Assembly (NCBI RefSeq): GCF_017876775.1
Contig: NZ_JAGIOP010000002.1
Coordinates: 1,612,001-1,676,000, forward strand
Length of the DNA stretch: 64,000 nt
Direction: 5' to 3'
Source: Mycolicibacterium lutetiense
GTDB lineage: Bacteria > Actinomycetota > Actinomycetes > Mycobacteriales > Mycobacteriaceae
Shown piece after piece: positions 43,134-53,118 of the stretch. The position numbers were made by a program, and so were the translations under genes. A model generated the notes under the pieces. The model was not told the origin of the DNA. It made no database searches and saw only the letters and a program-made list of their open reading frames with translations. Within the stretch, counting starts at the first letter, position 1, and each line of letters starts with the position of its first letter.

Positions 43134-44528
43134 TCAGTCCACGAAACGCACCACCTGGCCGCACCTGAACACCCCGGCCGGGTCGTGCCGCTCGGCCAGC
43201 GCGGCCAACCAGTGCCTGGTCTCGGCGTCGTAGACCCGCCCGGCCCGCCCAGCATCCTCGGACGGCGCGAAATTTGCGATCTGGCCGCCGCTGGACCACT
43301 GCGACAGCGCGACAATCAGTGCGCCGGCCTGTGCCACCACAGCGGCAGCCGTCGGGGGCGCCAGGACCCCGATGGTGGCCACCGTGAAGGCGGCGTCACG
43401 ATGGCAGAACGCGCTGCGGTGGCGTCCCTCACGAGCGAATGCCCCGCCCAGCATCCGCACTTCCACGATCGTCTGCACCGAACCGGAATCCGGCCCGGCC
43501 GCCCCCAGGAGCACGTCGACCGTCTCCGCGGTCAGTTCCCGCAGCAGCGTGTGGTGTTCGTAGCACGGCATCGGATCGACCGGATCGGCATGCACCGCTC
43601 CGATGGCGGCGTACGGCATCACCGCGACGGTGTCGAGTACCGGCGTGGCGACCGCGCGCATCGGCGCCAGTCGCCGCTCGGCCTCGTCGAAATCGCCGAC
43701 GGCTGCGTACCGGACCGCGACGGTGAAGCGACCGGCCAGCGGCTCCGGAATTCCGGGCAGCGGCGGGAGCTGTTGCAGAGCAATGGACGTCGAGATGGAC
43801 TCGGGCAGGTCAGCACACCAGGTGGCCCACTCGCGCAGCACCACACCGGCGTCCGCACCATCGAAGTAGACCGCGCCACCGTAGAACTCGGGAATCGGCA
43901 GCAGGTCGATCTCGACCGAGGTGACAATGCCCAGCGTCGACTTTCCACCGCGCAGACCCCAGAACAGCTCGGCGTTCTCCTCCGGTGTGGCACGCAGCAA
44001 CTCCCCCGCACCGGTGACCAACTCGAAGGACCGCACATGGTCCGACGACAGCCCGACGGTACGTACCAACGGCCCGATCCCCCCGCCGGTGAGGTATCCC
44101 ACGACACCGACGCCAGGAGCCGATCCGCACGCCCCCGCCAGACCGTGCGGAGCCGCCGCGTCGAGCACCTGCTGCCAGGTGGCGCCGGCCGCCACCCGTG
44201 CGGTGCGCGCCACCGGATCGATAGTGACACCGGTCATCTCAGAGGTCACCACCAGGATCGTGTCGGACGCCACCGCCATCGCGCCGTGGCCGGTGGCCTG
44301 GACGGCGACCCGGTATCCCCTGGCCGCCGCGAAGCCAACGGTGTTGGCGATGTCGTAGGCGGTTGTCGCCAGCACTACCGCGGCAGGCTCCACAGTGGCC
44401 GCCACATTCCACGGGGTGGCCCGTTCATAGCCGACTTCCCCCGGCAACGCCACCGGGGCGGCCACGTGGGCCCGAAGGCCCTTCAACGCGTCGTCCAGGC
44501 CGTCGCGGGCAATATCGGTCAGGGTCAT
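43134..44528 (-). CDS. FAD-linked oxidase, berberine-bridge-enzyme-like
   Basis: A 464-residue flavoprotein of the VAO/PCMH type. The FAD-binding domain shows RGYRVAVQATGHGAM, whose GHG histidine is a candidate for covalent FAD attachment, then GATWQQVLDAAAPHGLAGACGSAPGVGVVGYLTGGGIG. The C-terminal BBE motif is YDAETRHWLAALAERHDPAGVFR. The second covalent cysteine of bicovalent enzymes is not evident. It oxidises an unknown alcohol or sugar with oxygen. ATG 44528 follows AGAGGA. It lies between the initiator tRNA and the UPF0182 gene, preceded by a long hairpin. Confidence 0.88.
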   Translation of the reverse strand: MTLTDIARDGLDDALKGLRAHVAAPVALPGEVGYERATPWNVAATVEPAAVVLATTAYDIANTVGFAAARGYRVAVQATGHGAMAVASDTILVVTSEMTGVTIDPVARTARVAAGATWQQVLDAAAPHGLAGACGSAPGVGVVGYLTGGGIGPLVRTVGLSSDHVRSFELVTGAGELLRATPEENAELFWGLRGGKSTLGIVTSVEIDLLPIPEFYGGAVYFDGADAGVVLREWATWCADLPESISTSIALQQLPPLPGIPEPLAGRFTVAVRYAAVGDFDEAERRLAPMRAVATPVLDTVAVMPYAAIGAVHADPVDPMPCYEHHTLLRELTAETVDVLLGAAGPDSGSVQTIVEVRMLGGAFAREGRHRSAFCHRDAAFTVATIGVLAPPTAAAVVAQAGALIVALSQWSSGGQIANFAPSEDAGRAGRVYDAETRHWLAALAERHDPAGVFRCGQVVRFVD

Positions 44529-44621
44529 CGGGGTCCTCTCGGCAAAAAGTCCGTGCAAATTATCGACGCACAGCATCACCGGAACCACTTGGCGTTGACT
44601 TGGCGGCCAGGTCAAGCAGCA

Positions 44622-44679
44622 CGAAAAGACGCGTAGGTACCCGAAATCCCGTGATTTGGGGTACCTACGCGTCTTTTCG
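44622..44679. repeat. Long intergenic inverted repeat (GACGCGTAGGTACCC family, copy 3)
   Basis: The 21-base arms 44622-44642 and 44659-44679 are perfectly complementary, and the inner sequence extends the stem with AAATC/GATTT. The arm ends in GACGCGTAGGTACCC, shared with the copy at 9955, while its outer end is CGAAAA instead of GCGAGCA. It lies ten bases after the stop of the UPF0182 gene on the minus strand, so it may terminate that transcript. Confidence 0.8.
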
Positions 44680-44688
44680 CGGGGACGA

Positions 44689-47600
44689 CTACTTGGCGGT
44701 GTCGTACTTCTTCATCGCATCGTTCAACCGCTGCAGCGCCTGCCCGTACTTGCCGAAGTCACCGCTGCGCTGGGCCTCCTGGGCCTCCGACAACGCCGAC
44801 TCGACATCCTTCAGCGCCGCGGACTTGCCCGGCGACAACTGCACCGGCTCACCGGGCGGGACCGCGGCGGCAGGCGGAGGAACCGCCTGCGGTGCCTGGC
44901 CGTCGGCATTGGCCGGCGGCTGGGCTGCCGGTAGCGCCTCCGCCGACGGCACCGCCTGCGGCTTGCCGTCAGTGGGAGCCACATTGGTGGCGGTGGCACC
45001 CGCCCCCGGACCGAAGATCTCGGTCAGCGCATCACTGACGGTCGGGGCATAGCCCACCTTGTCGCCGTAGAGCATCGCGACGCGAATCAGGCGCGGGTAC
45101 GACGAGGCGGCGTCGCTGCTACCCGGCGAGGCGTACACCGGTGCCACATACAGCAGGCCACCGTCGGCGACCGGCAGGGTCAACAGGTTGCCCCACCGGA
45201 TCCGGTTCTGGTTGTCGCGCCCGATCACACCGAGATCCTGCGAGACGGCGGTGTCGGTACTGATCGCGTTGAACGCCAGCTTGGGACCGTTCACCTGACC
45301 CGGGATGGTCAGGACGGTGATCTTGCCGTAGCTCGCCGGATCGGAACTGGCACTGATGTAGGCGGCCAGGAAGTCACGCCGGATCCAGTTCATCGCGCTG
45401 GTCAACTGGAACGACGACGCGTTGCTGTTGTTGGCCAGGTCGCGGGCCACGATGTAGTACGGCGGCTGGAAGCTGCTCGCGGTGGGGTTGGGATCCAGTG
45501 GGACATCCCAGAAGTCGGCGTTGGTGAAGAACTTCACCGGGTCGTCGACGTGGTACTTCGCCAACAGCGCGCGCTGCACCTTGAACAGATCCTCGGGGTA
45601 GCGCAGATGGCTCTGCAGTTCCGGCGAGATATCCGACTTCGGCTTGACCGTGCCCGGGAACACACTCATCCAGGCCTTGAGGACCGGATCCTGCTCGTCC
45701 TGCGCATAGAGGGAGACCGTGCCGTCGTAGGCGTCCACGGTGGCCTTGACCGAGTTACGGATGTAGGACACCTGCTTGTCCGGCGCCAACCGGTTCACCG
45801 CAACCTCGTTGGAGTCCGCGGTGGCACTCGACAGCGTGGTCAGTTCCGAATACGGATACTTCTCCAGCGTGGTGTAGCCGTCGACGATCCACACCATGCG
45901 CTTGTTGACGATCGCCGGGTAGACGCTGGTGTCGGTGGTCAGCCACGGCGCCACCGCCTCGACCCGCTTGGCCGGATCGCGGTTGAACAGGATCTTGCTG
46001 TCCTCGCCGATCACGTTGGACAGCAAGAAGTTCCGCTCGGCAAACTTGGCGGCGAACAGCGAGCGGGTGAGCAGGCTACCCACCTTCACCCCGCCGCTGC
46101 CGGAGTAGGTGTAGTTCTTGGTCTCGGTGTTGGTCTCGTAGTCGTACTCACGATCGGTGTCCCCGATCTTGCCGACGATGGCGTAATCGGCTGCGGTATC
46201 GGCGATCACCGGTCCGAAGTAGACGCGCGGCTGATCCAGCGGTGCCGGTCCGGGTGAGACCACCCCGCCGTTCGCCCCCACCACACTGGACAGGAACTCC
46301 GGGTAACCACCGTTCTGGTTGGGATCGTTGGCGATTCCGCGCACCGTGTTGGCCGGCGACGCGATGAACCCGTTGCCGTGGGTGTAGACGGTGTGCCGGT
46401 TGATCCAGTCCCGCTGGTTGTCGATCAACCGGTCCGGGTTGAGCTCACGCGCGGCTACCACGAAGTCGCGCAGATTGCCGTCGGGTCCGGCGTAGCGGTC
46501 GATGGCCAGTTGATCCGGGAAGTAGTAGAAGTTCTTGCCCTGCTGGAACTGGGTGAACGCCGGGCTGACGATCGTCGGATCGAGCAACCGGATGTTCGAC
46601 GTGGTGGCCCGGTCCGCCGCCACCTGGGCCGCGGTGGTCGCGCCACTGCCCTCGTAGCTGCGGTAGGTCACCGTGTCGCCGGTGAGCCCGTAAGCCTGCC
46701 GGGTCGCGGAGATACTGCGGCTGATGTACTCGGCTTCCTTCTGTGCCGCGTTCGGCTTGACGCTGAACTGCTCGACAACCAGCGGCCACCCCGCACCCAC
46801 CACCATCGAGCTCAGCAGCAACAACACCACGCCGATGGCCGGAATCCGCAAGTCGCGCAGCACGATCGCCGAGAACACCGCGACCGCGCAGATCAGTGCG
46901 ATGGCCAACAGGATCAACTTTGCCGGCAGTACCGCATTGATGTCGGTGTAGCCGGCGCCGGTGAACGGCTTGGCGGCTCGGGTGTTGCTGAGCAATTCGT
47001 AGCGGTCCAGCCAGTACGCGAACGCCTTCAGCAGGATCAGGAACCCGACGAGGCTGATCAACTGGATGCGCGCGGCGCGACTCAACGCGCCAGTGCGCCC
47101 GGTCAGCCGGATCCCGCCGAACACGTAGTGCCCCAGCAGATTCGCGACGAACGCCAGGAACGTCGCGACGAACAGATACGTCAGCACCAACCGGTAGAAC
47201 GGCAGATCGAATGCATAGAAGCCGAGATCCCGGCCGAACTGGGGATCGGTGATCCCGAAGTCGCCGCCGTGCAGAAACAGCTGCACCCGCACCCAGTAGC
47301 TCTGTGCGATCACACCGGCGAGCAGCCCGATGAAAACCGGAACCCCGATCCCGAACAACCGCAACCGGGCCATCACGGTGGTGCGGTACCGCGCCACCGG
47401 ATCATTGGGGCCTGCCGTCGGGACGAACACCGGACGGGTCCGATAGGCCAGCGCCAGCCCGGCGAACACCACCACCCCGATGAGCAGCCCGACCACGAGG
47501 AACACGATGAGCCGGGTAGCCAGCACGGTGGTGAACACCGACCGGTACCCGAGCTCGCCGAACCACAACCAGTCGACATACCCGTCGACGACCCGAGGCC

Positions 47601-47697
47601 CGATCAGAAGCGCTAGCACTGCCACCAGCGCCAGGCCGATCAGCACCCGGCTACGTCGCGTCAGCTTCGGCATCCTCGCCGCCGGCCGCATCCCCAC
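44689..47697 (-). CDS. UPF0182 family membrane protein (Rv3193c-like)
   Basis: A 1002-residue protein. The first ~330 residues contain about seven membrane helices, followed by a large, probably extracytoplasmic domain with segments such as [29 protein letters not shown] and [18 protein letters not shown], then a Pro/Ala-rich stretch and a C-terminal helical tail. Length and sequence match UPF0182 proteins, conserved in actinobacteria with no known function (Rv3193c in M. tuberculosis). GTG 47697 is chosen because GGGAG precedes it and the [17 protein letters not shown] start is conserved. The PDZ-protease gene lies upstream on the same strand. Confidence 0.92.
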   Translation of the reverse strand: MGMRPAARMPKLTRRSRVLIGLALVAVLALLIGPRVVDGYVDWLWFGELGYRSVFTTVLATRLIVFLVVGLLIGVVVFAGLALAYRTRPVFVPTAGPNDPVARYRTTVMARLRLFGIGVPVFIGLLAGVIAQSYWVRVQLFLHGGDFGITDPQFGRDLGFYAFDLPFYRLVLTYLFVATFLAFVANLLGHYVFGGIRLTGRTGALSRAARIQLISLVGFLILLKAFAYWLDRYELLSNTRAAKPFTGAGYTDINAVLPAKLILLAIALICAVAVFSAIVLRDLRIPAIGVVLLLLSSMVVGAGWPLVVEQFSVKPNAAQKEAEYISRSISATRQAYGLTGDTVTYRSYEGSGATTAAQVAADRATTSNIRLLDPTIVSPAFTQFQQGKNFYYFPDQLAIDRYAGPDGNLRDFVVAARELNPDRLIDNQRDWINRHTVYTHGNGFIASPANTVRGIANDPNQNGGYPEFLSSVVGANGGVVSPGPAPLDQPRVYFGPVIADTAADYAIVGKIGDTDREYDYETNTETKNYTYSGSGGVKVGSLLTRSLFAAKFAERNFLLSNVIGEDSKILFNRDPAKRVEAVAPWLTTDTSVYPAIVNKRMVWIVDGYTTLEKYPYSELTTLSSATADSNEVAVNRLAPDKQVSYIRNSVKATVDAYDGTVSLYAQDEQDPVLKAWMSVFPGTVKPKSDISPELQSHLRYPEDLFKVQRALLAKYHVDDPVKFFTNADFWDVPLDPNPTASSFQPPYYIVARDLANNSNASSFQLTSAMNWIRRDFLAAYISASSDPASYGKITVLTIPGQVNGPKLAFNAISTDTAVSQDLGVIGRDNQNRIRWGNLLTLPVADGGLLYVAPVYASPGSSDAASSYPRLIRVAMLYGDKVGYAPTVSDALTEIFGPGAGATATNVAPTDGKPQAVPSAEALPAAQPPANADGQAPQAVPPPAAAVPPGEPVQLSPGKSAALKDVESALSEAQEAQRSGDFGKYGQALQRLNDAMKKYDTAK

Positions 47698-47792
47698 TGG
47701 TCAACTCCCGTTTCAGCCTCGGTGGAATCGTGGCATGCCCGACGGACCGCCCGATTTTCTACAACTCTAGCCACCCACAGGCAGCCTGCGGA

Positions 47793-48833
47793 TCAGCAAC
47801 GAGGCGGTTCGCCACCGGCAGAAATCGTGTGCAGCGCCTCGACGGCCTCGGTCAGCGTGTCCACCTTCACCAAATCCATGCCGTCCTGAGGCGCCGAGCG
47901 CGCCTCGGTGCAGTTGTCGGCGGGCACGAGGAACACCGTGGCACCCGCTTCCTTGGCGGCCAGCATCTTGTGGGTGATGCCGCCGATAGACCCCACCTTG
48001 CCCTCGCCGGTGATGGTTCCGGTGCCCGCGACGAACTTGCCGTCGTTGAGATCACCGGTGGTCAGCTTGTCGACGACAGCGAGGCTGAACATCAGTCCCG
48101 CCGACGGGCCGCCGATGTTGGCCAGGTTGAAGTCGATGCCGAACGGCGCCCACGGTGCGTCGAGCACACCCACGCCGAGGAATCCGTAGTCCCGGTCCGG
48201 GTTGTCACCGAGCGTGATGGTGGCGACGCCGGGCGGAGCGTTCTTGCGACGGAAGTCGATCACCAGCTGCTCACCCGGCTTGGTCTTCTTCAGAATGGCC
48301 TGGAATTCGTCGAGGTTGGCCACCGCTGTCCCATTCACCCCGTCGATCGCGTCACCGTCGCGCAGCTTGCCCGCCGACGGACCGGGATCGGTGACGCTCT
48401 GCACGGTCACCGCCACCGGATACTTCAGGAACGACAGTGCTGCGTACTCGGCGCTGTCCTCGGACTTCTTGAAATCCGAGTTGTTGGCCTCGTCGATCTC
48501 GTTCTTCGACTTGTTCGGCGGGTACACCAGGTCGCGCGGAACCAGTTGCTCACGGCCCGACATCCACAACGCGATCGCCTGGCCGAGGGTCAGGCCGTCA
48601 CGCTGGGACACGGTGGTCATGTTCAGGTGCCCCGAGGTGGGGTGGACCACAGAGCCGCCGGTGTCGTCGGTGCTCTTGATGTCGACCACCTGTTTGCCCT
48701 CGACCTCGCCGAGCGTGTTGAACGTCGGACCGGGCCCCAACGACACGAAGGGCACCGTCACCACCGACAGCAGCACACCGAACGCCACGATCGGCACCAG
48801 CGCAACCAGTAGCGTCAAAATCCGCCTGTTCAC
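47793..48833 (-). CDS. PDZ-domain Lon-type serine protease (Rv3194c-like)
   Basis: A 346-residue membrane-anchored protease. One N-terminal helix (about residues 6-30) is followed by an extracytoplasmic region, a PDZ domain (about 135-205, with VTDPGPSAGKLRDGDAIDGVNG) and a C-terminal Lon-type catalytic domain. The Ser-Lys dyad is Ser244 in NIGGPSAGLMF and Lys289 in ITHKMLAAKEAG, spaced 45 residues as in Lon. Start GTG 48833; another GTG lies nine bases upstream. M. tuberculosis Rv3194c has the same architecture and neighbours. It is divergent from the DUF2342 gene with a 91-base interval. Confidence 0.92.
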   Translation of the reverse strand: MNRRILTLLVALVPIVAFGVLLSVVTVPFVSLGPGPTFNTLGEVEGKQVVDIKSTDDTGGSVVHPTSGHLNMTTVSQRDGLTLGQAIALWMSGREQLVPRDLVYPPNKSKNEIDEANNSDFKKSEDSAEYAALSFLKYPVAVTVQSVTDPGPSAGKLRDGDAIDGVNGTAVANLDEFQAILKKTKPGEQLVIDFRRKNAPPGVATITLGDNPDRDYGFLGVGVLDAPWAPFGIDFNLANIGGPSAGLMFSLAVVDKLTTGDLNDGKFVAGTGTITGEGKVGSIGGITHKMLAAKEAGATVFLVPADNCTEARSAPQDGMDLVKVDTLTEAVEALHTISAGGEPPRC

Positions 48834-48924
48834 GCCGCCCACAGTAAGGCCTGCACCATCGTGTTCACCCACAGCGTGACCCACAGGCGCACCCGGACAC
48901 CCCGGCATGAGTACCGTTATAGAT

Positions 48925-50340
48925 ATGCCTGACCTGCCCTTCGGCTTCTCCACCGGGAATGACCCCGACCGAGACAAAGACAAGAAGGACCCCGATTCGG
49001 GGTCCGGGCCCGCCAACTCCGGACCAGGTCCGGGTTCGGATCCGTTCGGTTTGGGCATGGGCGGAGCCAACTTCGACATGGGCGACCTCGGCCAGATCTT
49101 CACCAAGCTCGGCGAGATGTTCAGCGGCGCAGGCGGCGCCATGGGCGGCAAGCAATCCGGGCCGGTGAACTACGACCTGGCCCGGCAGTTGGCGTCCAAC
49201 TCGATCGGGTTCGTCGCCCCGGTGCCGGAGAAGACGAGCGGCGCGGTCGCCGACGCGGTACGGCTCGCCGAGACCTGGCTCGACGGGGTCACCCCTCTGC
49301 CCGCGGGCACCACCAGGTCGGTGGCCTGGACCCCCAGCGACTGGCTGGACAACACGCTGGACACCTGGAAGCGGCTGTGCGACCCGGTGGCCGAGCAGAT
49401 CTCCGCGGTGTGGGCGTCGGCGCTGCCCGAAGAGGCCAAGAGCATGGCCGGTCCGCTGCTGGCGATGATGTCGCAGATGGGCGGCATGGCGTTCGGCTCC
49501 CAGCTGGGGCAGGCGCTGGGCAAGCTGTCCCGCGAAGTGCTCACCTCCACCGACGTCGGCTTGCCGCTGGGCCCCAAGGGCGTCGCAGCACTCATGCCGG
49601 AGGCGATCGAATCACTCGCCGAGGGCCTGGAGCGGCCACGCAGCGAGATCCTCACCTTTCTGGCCGCCCGTGAGGCCGCCCACCACCGCCTGTTCAGCCA
49701 TGTGCCGTGGCTGTCCAGCCAACTGCTCGGCACCGTCGAGGCCTTCGCCAAGGGCATGAAGGTCGACATGTCGGGCATCGAGGACTTAGCCCGCGGATTC
49801 AACCCGGCCTCCCTCGGCGACCCGTCGGAGATGGAGCAACTGCTCAACCAGGGCATCTTCGAGCCCAAAGCCACCCCCGAGCAGGAAGCCGCCCTGGAAC
49901 GGCTGGAAACTCTGCTCGCGCTCATCGAGGGCTGGGTGCAGACCGTCGTCACCGCGGCGCTGGGCGAGCGCATTCCCGGCACCTCGGCGCTGGCCGAGAT
50001 GCTCCGTCGTCGGCGCGCCACCGGCGGACCCGCCGAGCAGACCTTCGCCACGCTCGTCGGCCTCGAACTGCGCCCCCGCAAGATGCGCGAAGCCGCGGTG
50101 CTGTGGGAACGGCTGACCGAGGCAGTCGGCACCGATACCCGCGACAGCGTGTGGGAGCACCCCGATCTGCTGCCGAGCGCAGCCGACCTCGACGATCCGG
50201 CCGGCTTCATCGACCGGATGATCGGCGGCGACACCAGCGGCATCGACAGCGCCTTCGAACAGGCCATCGCCGACCTGGAGAAAGAGCAGCGCGAGGGCGG
50301 CAAAGGCGACGCCGAGGGTGACCGCGGCAGCGAGTCCTGA
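48925..50340 (+). CDS. Zincin-like metallopeptidase domain protein (DUF2342, Rv3195-like)
   Basis: A 471-residue protein of the DUF2342/zincin_1 family. A flexible Gly/Pro/Asp-rich N-terminus (about residues 1-50) precedes a helical body. The segment LTFLAAREAAHHRLFSHVPWLSSQL (about residue 240-264) corresponds to the putative zinc-binding site of this family, an irregular variant of HExxH. ATG 48925 is chosen over ATG 48907: the start is conserved (xDLPFGFS) and a TACCGT hexamer seven bases before it suggests a leaderless transcript. The conserved neighbours Rv3194c and Rv3196 types flank it. Substrate unknown. Confidence 0.85.
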   Translation: MPDLPFGFSTGNDPDRDKDKKDPDSGSGPANSGPGPGSDPFGLGMGGANFDMGDLGQIFTKLGEMFSGAGGAMGGKQSGPVNYDLARQLASNSIGFVAPVPEKTSGAVADAVRLAETWLDGVTPLPAGTTRSVAWTPSDWLDNTLDTWKRLCDPVAEQISAVWASALPEEAKSMAGPLLAMMSQMGGMAFGSQLGQALGKLSREVLTSTDVGLPLGPKGVAALMPEAIESLAEGLERPRSEILTFLAAREAAHHRLFSHVPWLSSQLLGTVEAFAKGMKVDMSGIEDLARGFNPASLGDPSEMEQLLNQGIFEPKATPEQEAALERLETLLALIEGWVQTVVTAALGERIPGTSALAEMLRRRRATGGPAEQTFATLVGLELRPRKMREAAVLWERLTEAVGTDTRDSVWEHPDLLPSAADLDDPAGFIDRMIGGDTSGIDSAFEQAIADLEKEQREGGKGDAEGDRGSES

Positions 50341-50404
50341 CCGCCCCACGGCGGCCTGTGGATAACTGAAACGGCGGTTCCCGCCGCCGTGGCAGAGTTT
50401 TCGC

Positions 50405-51247
50405 ATGACGCGCTATGTGCTCGCCGCAGGCCGACCGATCCTGCTGCGTCCCGACGAGGCGGTTCAGTTGGGCTGGGATCCGCGGCGCGCGGTCCTGGTG
50501 CGTCCCCCGACCGGGATGAGCCAGGCGCAACTGACCGATCTGCTGCGGTCACTGCAGGCCGGCGCCACCCGTGACGAATTGATCACGGCGGCAGAATCAT
50601 TCGACGATGACGACGCCATCGATGAGCTGATCGCCGCATTGACCGAGACCGGAATACTCACCGCCCTCACTCCCCCGCGGCCGACCCGGTCGGCATCCAT
50701 CCGCGTGCACGGCCGCGGACCGCTGTCGGAACTGCTGGCCAACGGCCTGCGCTGCTCAGGCGCCCGGGTCAGGCACAGCACACACCCACACACCAGGAAC
50801 GTGGCGGCCTCCACCGACCTGGTGGTGCTGGCCGACTACCAGATCACCGACCCGCGGCTGCTGCAGGAACTGCATCACGGCGGAATCGCCCACCTGCCGG
50901 TGCGGGTCCGCGACGGCGCCGGCCTGGTGGGGCCGCTGGTCATCCCCGGTCTGACCAGTTGCCTGCAATGCGCCGATCTCCACCGCACCGATCGCGACGC
51001 GGCGTGGCCTGCCGTGGCAACCCAACTCAGGGGCGCCGTCGGCAGCGCCGGCCGCGCGACCATCCTGGCCACCGCGGCGTTGGCGCTGCGGCAGGTCGAC
51101 CTGGTGATCCGCGCCGTGGGACACGGCGACGACAACCAGCCTGCGCCCGCCGCGCCGCCGACGTTGAACACCACCCTCGAACTCGACGCCGACGGGTACT
51201 CGATCGTCGCGAGGCGCTGGTCCCGGCACCCCGACTGCCCATGTTGA
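50405..51247 (+). CDS. Cyclodehydratase-like (ThiF/TOMM) protein, Rv3196-like
   Basis: A 280-residue protein resembling the bacteriocin-biosynthesis cyclodehydratase family. The middle has a degenerate Rossmann-type segment (RVHGRGPLSELLANGLRCSGARVRHS), and two cysteine pairs, TSCLQCADLHRTDRD (about residue 184) and the terminal HPDCPC, form the zinc tetrad typical of that family. The usual partner YcaO protein and any precursor peptide are absent nearby. It lies between the DUF2342 gene and the ABC1 kinase gene, as in M. tuberculosis, so it is a conserved orphan. The first ~85 residues (MTRYVLAAGRPILLRPDEAVQLGW) look like a peptide-recognition-type domain. Confidence 0.75.
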   Translation: MTRYVLAAGRPILLRPDEAVQLGWDPRRAVLVRPPTGMSQAQLTDLLRSLQAGATRDELITAAESFDDDDAIDELIAALTETGILTALTPPRPTRSASIRVHGRGPLSELLANGLRCSGARVRHSTHPHTRNVAASTDLVVLADYQITDPRLLQELHHGGIAHLPVRVRDGAGLVGPLVIPGLTSCLQCADLHRTDRDAAWPAVATQLRGAVGSAGRATILATAALALRQVDLVIRAVGHGDDNQPAPAAPPTLNTTLELDADGYSIVARRWSRHPDCPC

Positions 51248-51304
51248 AAACGAATGTTGCCAGTTGACTGCGGGCAGTTCAGGCGAGTCGTGGATGATGG
51301 TCGT

Positions 51305-52624
51305 GTGACCGAGATCAAACGGGGAAGCGTCGCACGTAATGCCAAGCTCGCCGGGCTGGCCGGAGGCATGGCCGGTCGCGCCGCACTGGGCTTCGGCAAG
51401 CGCCTGACCGGCAAGTCCAAGGACGAAGTCACTGCCGAATTGATGGACAAAGCCGCCCAACAACTGTTCGCCGTGCTCGGGGAGCTCAAGGGCGGCGCGA
51501 TGAAGGTGGGCCAGGCGCTGTCGGTGCTCGAAGCGGCCATCCCCGAGCAGTACGGCAAGCCGTATCGGGAAGCGCTGACCAAGCTGCAGCGCGAAGCACC
51601 GCCACTCCCGGCCGCCAAGGTGCACCGGGTCCTCGATGCGCAGCTCGGCACCAAATGGCGGGAACGGTTCATCTCGTTCGACGACACCCCGGTGGCCTCG
51701 GCCAGCATCGGTCAGGTGCACAAGGCGGTCTGGTCCGACGGCCGCGAGGTCGCCGTCAAGATCCAATACCCCGGTGCCGACGAGGCACTGCGCGCGGACC
51801 TCAAGACGATCCAGCGCCTGGTCGGCGTGTTCAAGCAGCTGGCCCCCGGCATCGACATCCAGGGCATCGTCGACGAGTTGATCGAACGCACCGACATGGA
51901 GCTCGACTACCGCCTAGAGGCCGAAAATCAGCGTGCCTTCGCCAAGGCGTACCGCGACGATCCGCACTTCTGCATCCCCGCCATCGTCGCCAGCGCGCCG
52001 AAGGTCGTGATCGCCGAATGGATGGATGGCATCCCCATGTCGGTGATCATCCGCGAGGGCACCCCCGAACAGCGGGACCTGATGGGCACCCGGCTGTCCG
52101 AACTCACCTTCGACGCCCCCAAGCGCCTGCAGATGATGCATGGCGATGCCCATCCGGGGAACTTCATGCTGCTGCCCGACGGTCGGATGGGCGTCATCGA
52201 CTTCGGCGCCGTTGCGCCCCTGCCCGACGGTTTCCCGACCGCCCTGGGCGAGTGCATCCGGCTGGCCCGGGACAAGAACTACGACGCATTGCTGCCGACC
52301 ATGGAGGAAGCGGGCTTCATCCAGAAGGGCGAGCAGGTTTCGATCGAGGAAGTCGACGACATGCTGCGCCAGTACGTCCAACCGATCGAGGTCGACGTCT
52401 TCCACTACAACCGTCGGTGGATTCAGCGGATGGCGGCCGGCCAGATGGACAACTGGGTGGCCCAGATCAGGACCGCCCGCCAGCTCGATCTGCCGCCCAA
52501 CCTGGCCATCCCGTTGCGCGTGATCGCCTCGACCATCGCGATGTCCTGCCAACTCGATGCGCATGTGCCGATGAAAGCGATTGCCACCGAACTGGTTCCG
52601 GGTTTCGCCGACGAGGCAGCCTAG
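51305..52624 (+). CDS. ABC1/UbiB-family atypical kinase (Rv3197-like)
   Basis: A 439-residue ABC1 kinase. The family-specific KVGQ motif of the N-terminal extension (AMKVGQALSVLEAAIP) and the alanine-rich loop VASASIGQVHKA are present, with the ATP lysine in VAVKIQYP, the catalytic HGDAHPGNF and the metal-binding VIDFGA. UbiB-type members support isoprenoid lipid synthesis. The M. tuberculosis homologue Rv3197 lies beside whiB7 and has been linked to macrolide response; I rely on memory for that. GTG 51305 is used. The gene is convergent with whiB7, separated by a long perfect hairpin. Confidence 0.92.
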   Translation: MTEIKRGSVARNAKLAGLAGGMAGRAALGFGKRLTGKSKDEVTAELMDKAAQQLFAVLGELKGGAMKVGQALSVLEAAIPEQYGKPYREALTKLQREAPPLPAAKVHRVLDAQLGTKWRERFISFDDTPVASASIGQVHKAVWSDGREVAVKIQYPGADEALRADLKTIQRLVGVFKQLAPGIDIQGIVDELIERTDMELDYRLEAENQRAFAKAYRDDPHFCIPAIVASAPKVVIAEWMDGIPMSVIIREGTPEQRDLMGTRLSELTFDAPKRLQMMHGDAHPGNFMLLPDGRMGVIDFGAVAPLPDGFPTALGECIRLARDKNYDALLPTMEEAGFIQKGEQVSIEEVDDMLRQYVQPIEVDVFHYNRRWIQRMAAGQMDNWVAQIRTARQLDLPPNLAIPLRVIASTIAMSCQLDAHVPMKAIATELVPGFADEAA

Positions 52625-52642
52625 GCCTCAGCTGCGCCCGAA

Positions 52643-52690
52643 TGTCACGCTGGAGTGATGCCCGGCTTCGGGCGTCACTCCAGCGTGACA
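52643..52690. terminator. 48-base hairpin between convergent ABC1 kinase and whiB7 genes
   Basis: The outer arms TGTCACGCTGGAGTGA and TCACTCCAGCGTGACA are perfectly complementary over 16 bp, and the inside continues as GCCCG-GCTT-CGGGC. The whole forms one nearly continuous stem of about 22 bp. Placement between two convergent stops fits a bidirectional terminator. Confidence 0.85.
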
Positions 52691-52692
52691 AT

Positions 52693-52722
52693 GGCGGGTG
52701 CTTAGGCGGCGGGTGCTTAGGC
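52693..52722. repeat. Tandem 15-bp duplication across the whiB7 stop codon
   Basis: GGCGGGTGCTTAGGC occurs twice in direct succession (52693-52707, 52708-52722). The second copy contains the whiB7 stop, and the first carries the same TAA in the same frame, so the duplication leaves the protein unchanged. Confidence 0.85.
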
Positions 52723-53028
52723 GGCGGCCGGGTTCCCCGCGGCGTTCTTCCGTGGACGCCCACGCGGCCGCTTGCGGGCCACGACGGTTCCGCGATCGAG
52801 GATCTCACCGCCCCAGACGCCCCACGGCTCCTGCCGTTCCAGCGCGGCGGTGAGGCACGCGTTGCGGATCGGGCAATCCGCGCACAGTGCCTTGGCCTGC
52901 TCCAGATCGACTGGGCTCTCGGCGAACCACAGATCGGGATTCCCGATGTGGCATGGCACTGCCGGTAGCCGCTGCTCGCATGTCACCGGCGCGACGCTCA
53001 CCTCCGGAGCGGTCATCGCAATGGACAT
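52717..53028 (-). CDS. whiB7: WhiB7 redox-sensitive transcriptional activator
   Basis: A 103-residue WhiB protein that activates intrinsic antibiotic-resistance genes together with the primary sigma factor. The iron-sulfur ligands are Cys26, Cys49, Cys52 and Cys58 (an extra Cys17 is present). The GVWGG turn is at residues 70-74, and the C-terminal AT-hook RPRGRPRK (about 87-94), specific for WhiB7, binds AT-rich DNA near -35 elements. ATG 53028 follows AGGGGGAT. A long leader upstream contains a 58-codon upstream ORF and an intrinsic terminator, so expression is set by transcription attenuation. Neighbours uvrD2 and the ABC1 kinase match M. tuberculosis. Confidence 0.96.
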   Translation of the reverse strand: MSIAMTAPEVSVAPVTCEQRLPAVPCHIGNPDLWFAESPVDLEQAKALCADCPIRNACLTAALERQEPWGVWGGEILDRGTVVARKRPRGRPRKNAAGNPAAA

Positions 53029-53118
53029 GTGCTTATCCCCCTGCTTCCTGGTCGTTGTTGTCTGCGATCTGTCTTTCGATGGATCTGCGACCAGGTTTCT
53101 GGGGTGGAGAACAACTCC

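Noticed and set aside
43134..44528. Bicovalent FAD attachment in the berberine-bridge-like enzyme
   Set aside because: The GHG histidine is present, but I could not find the second attachment cysteine in the GGGIG region.
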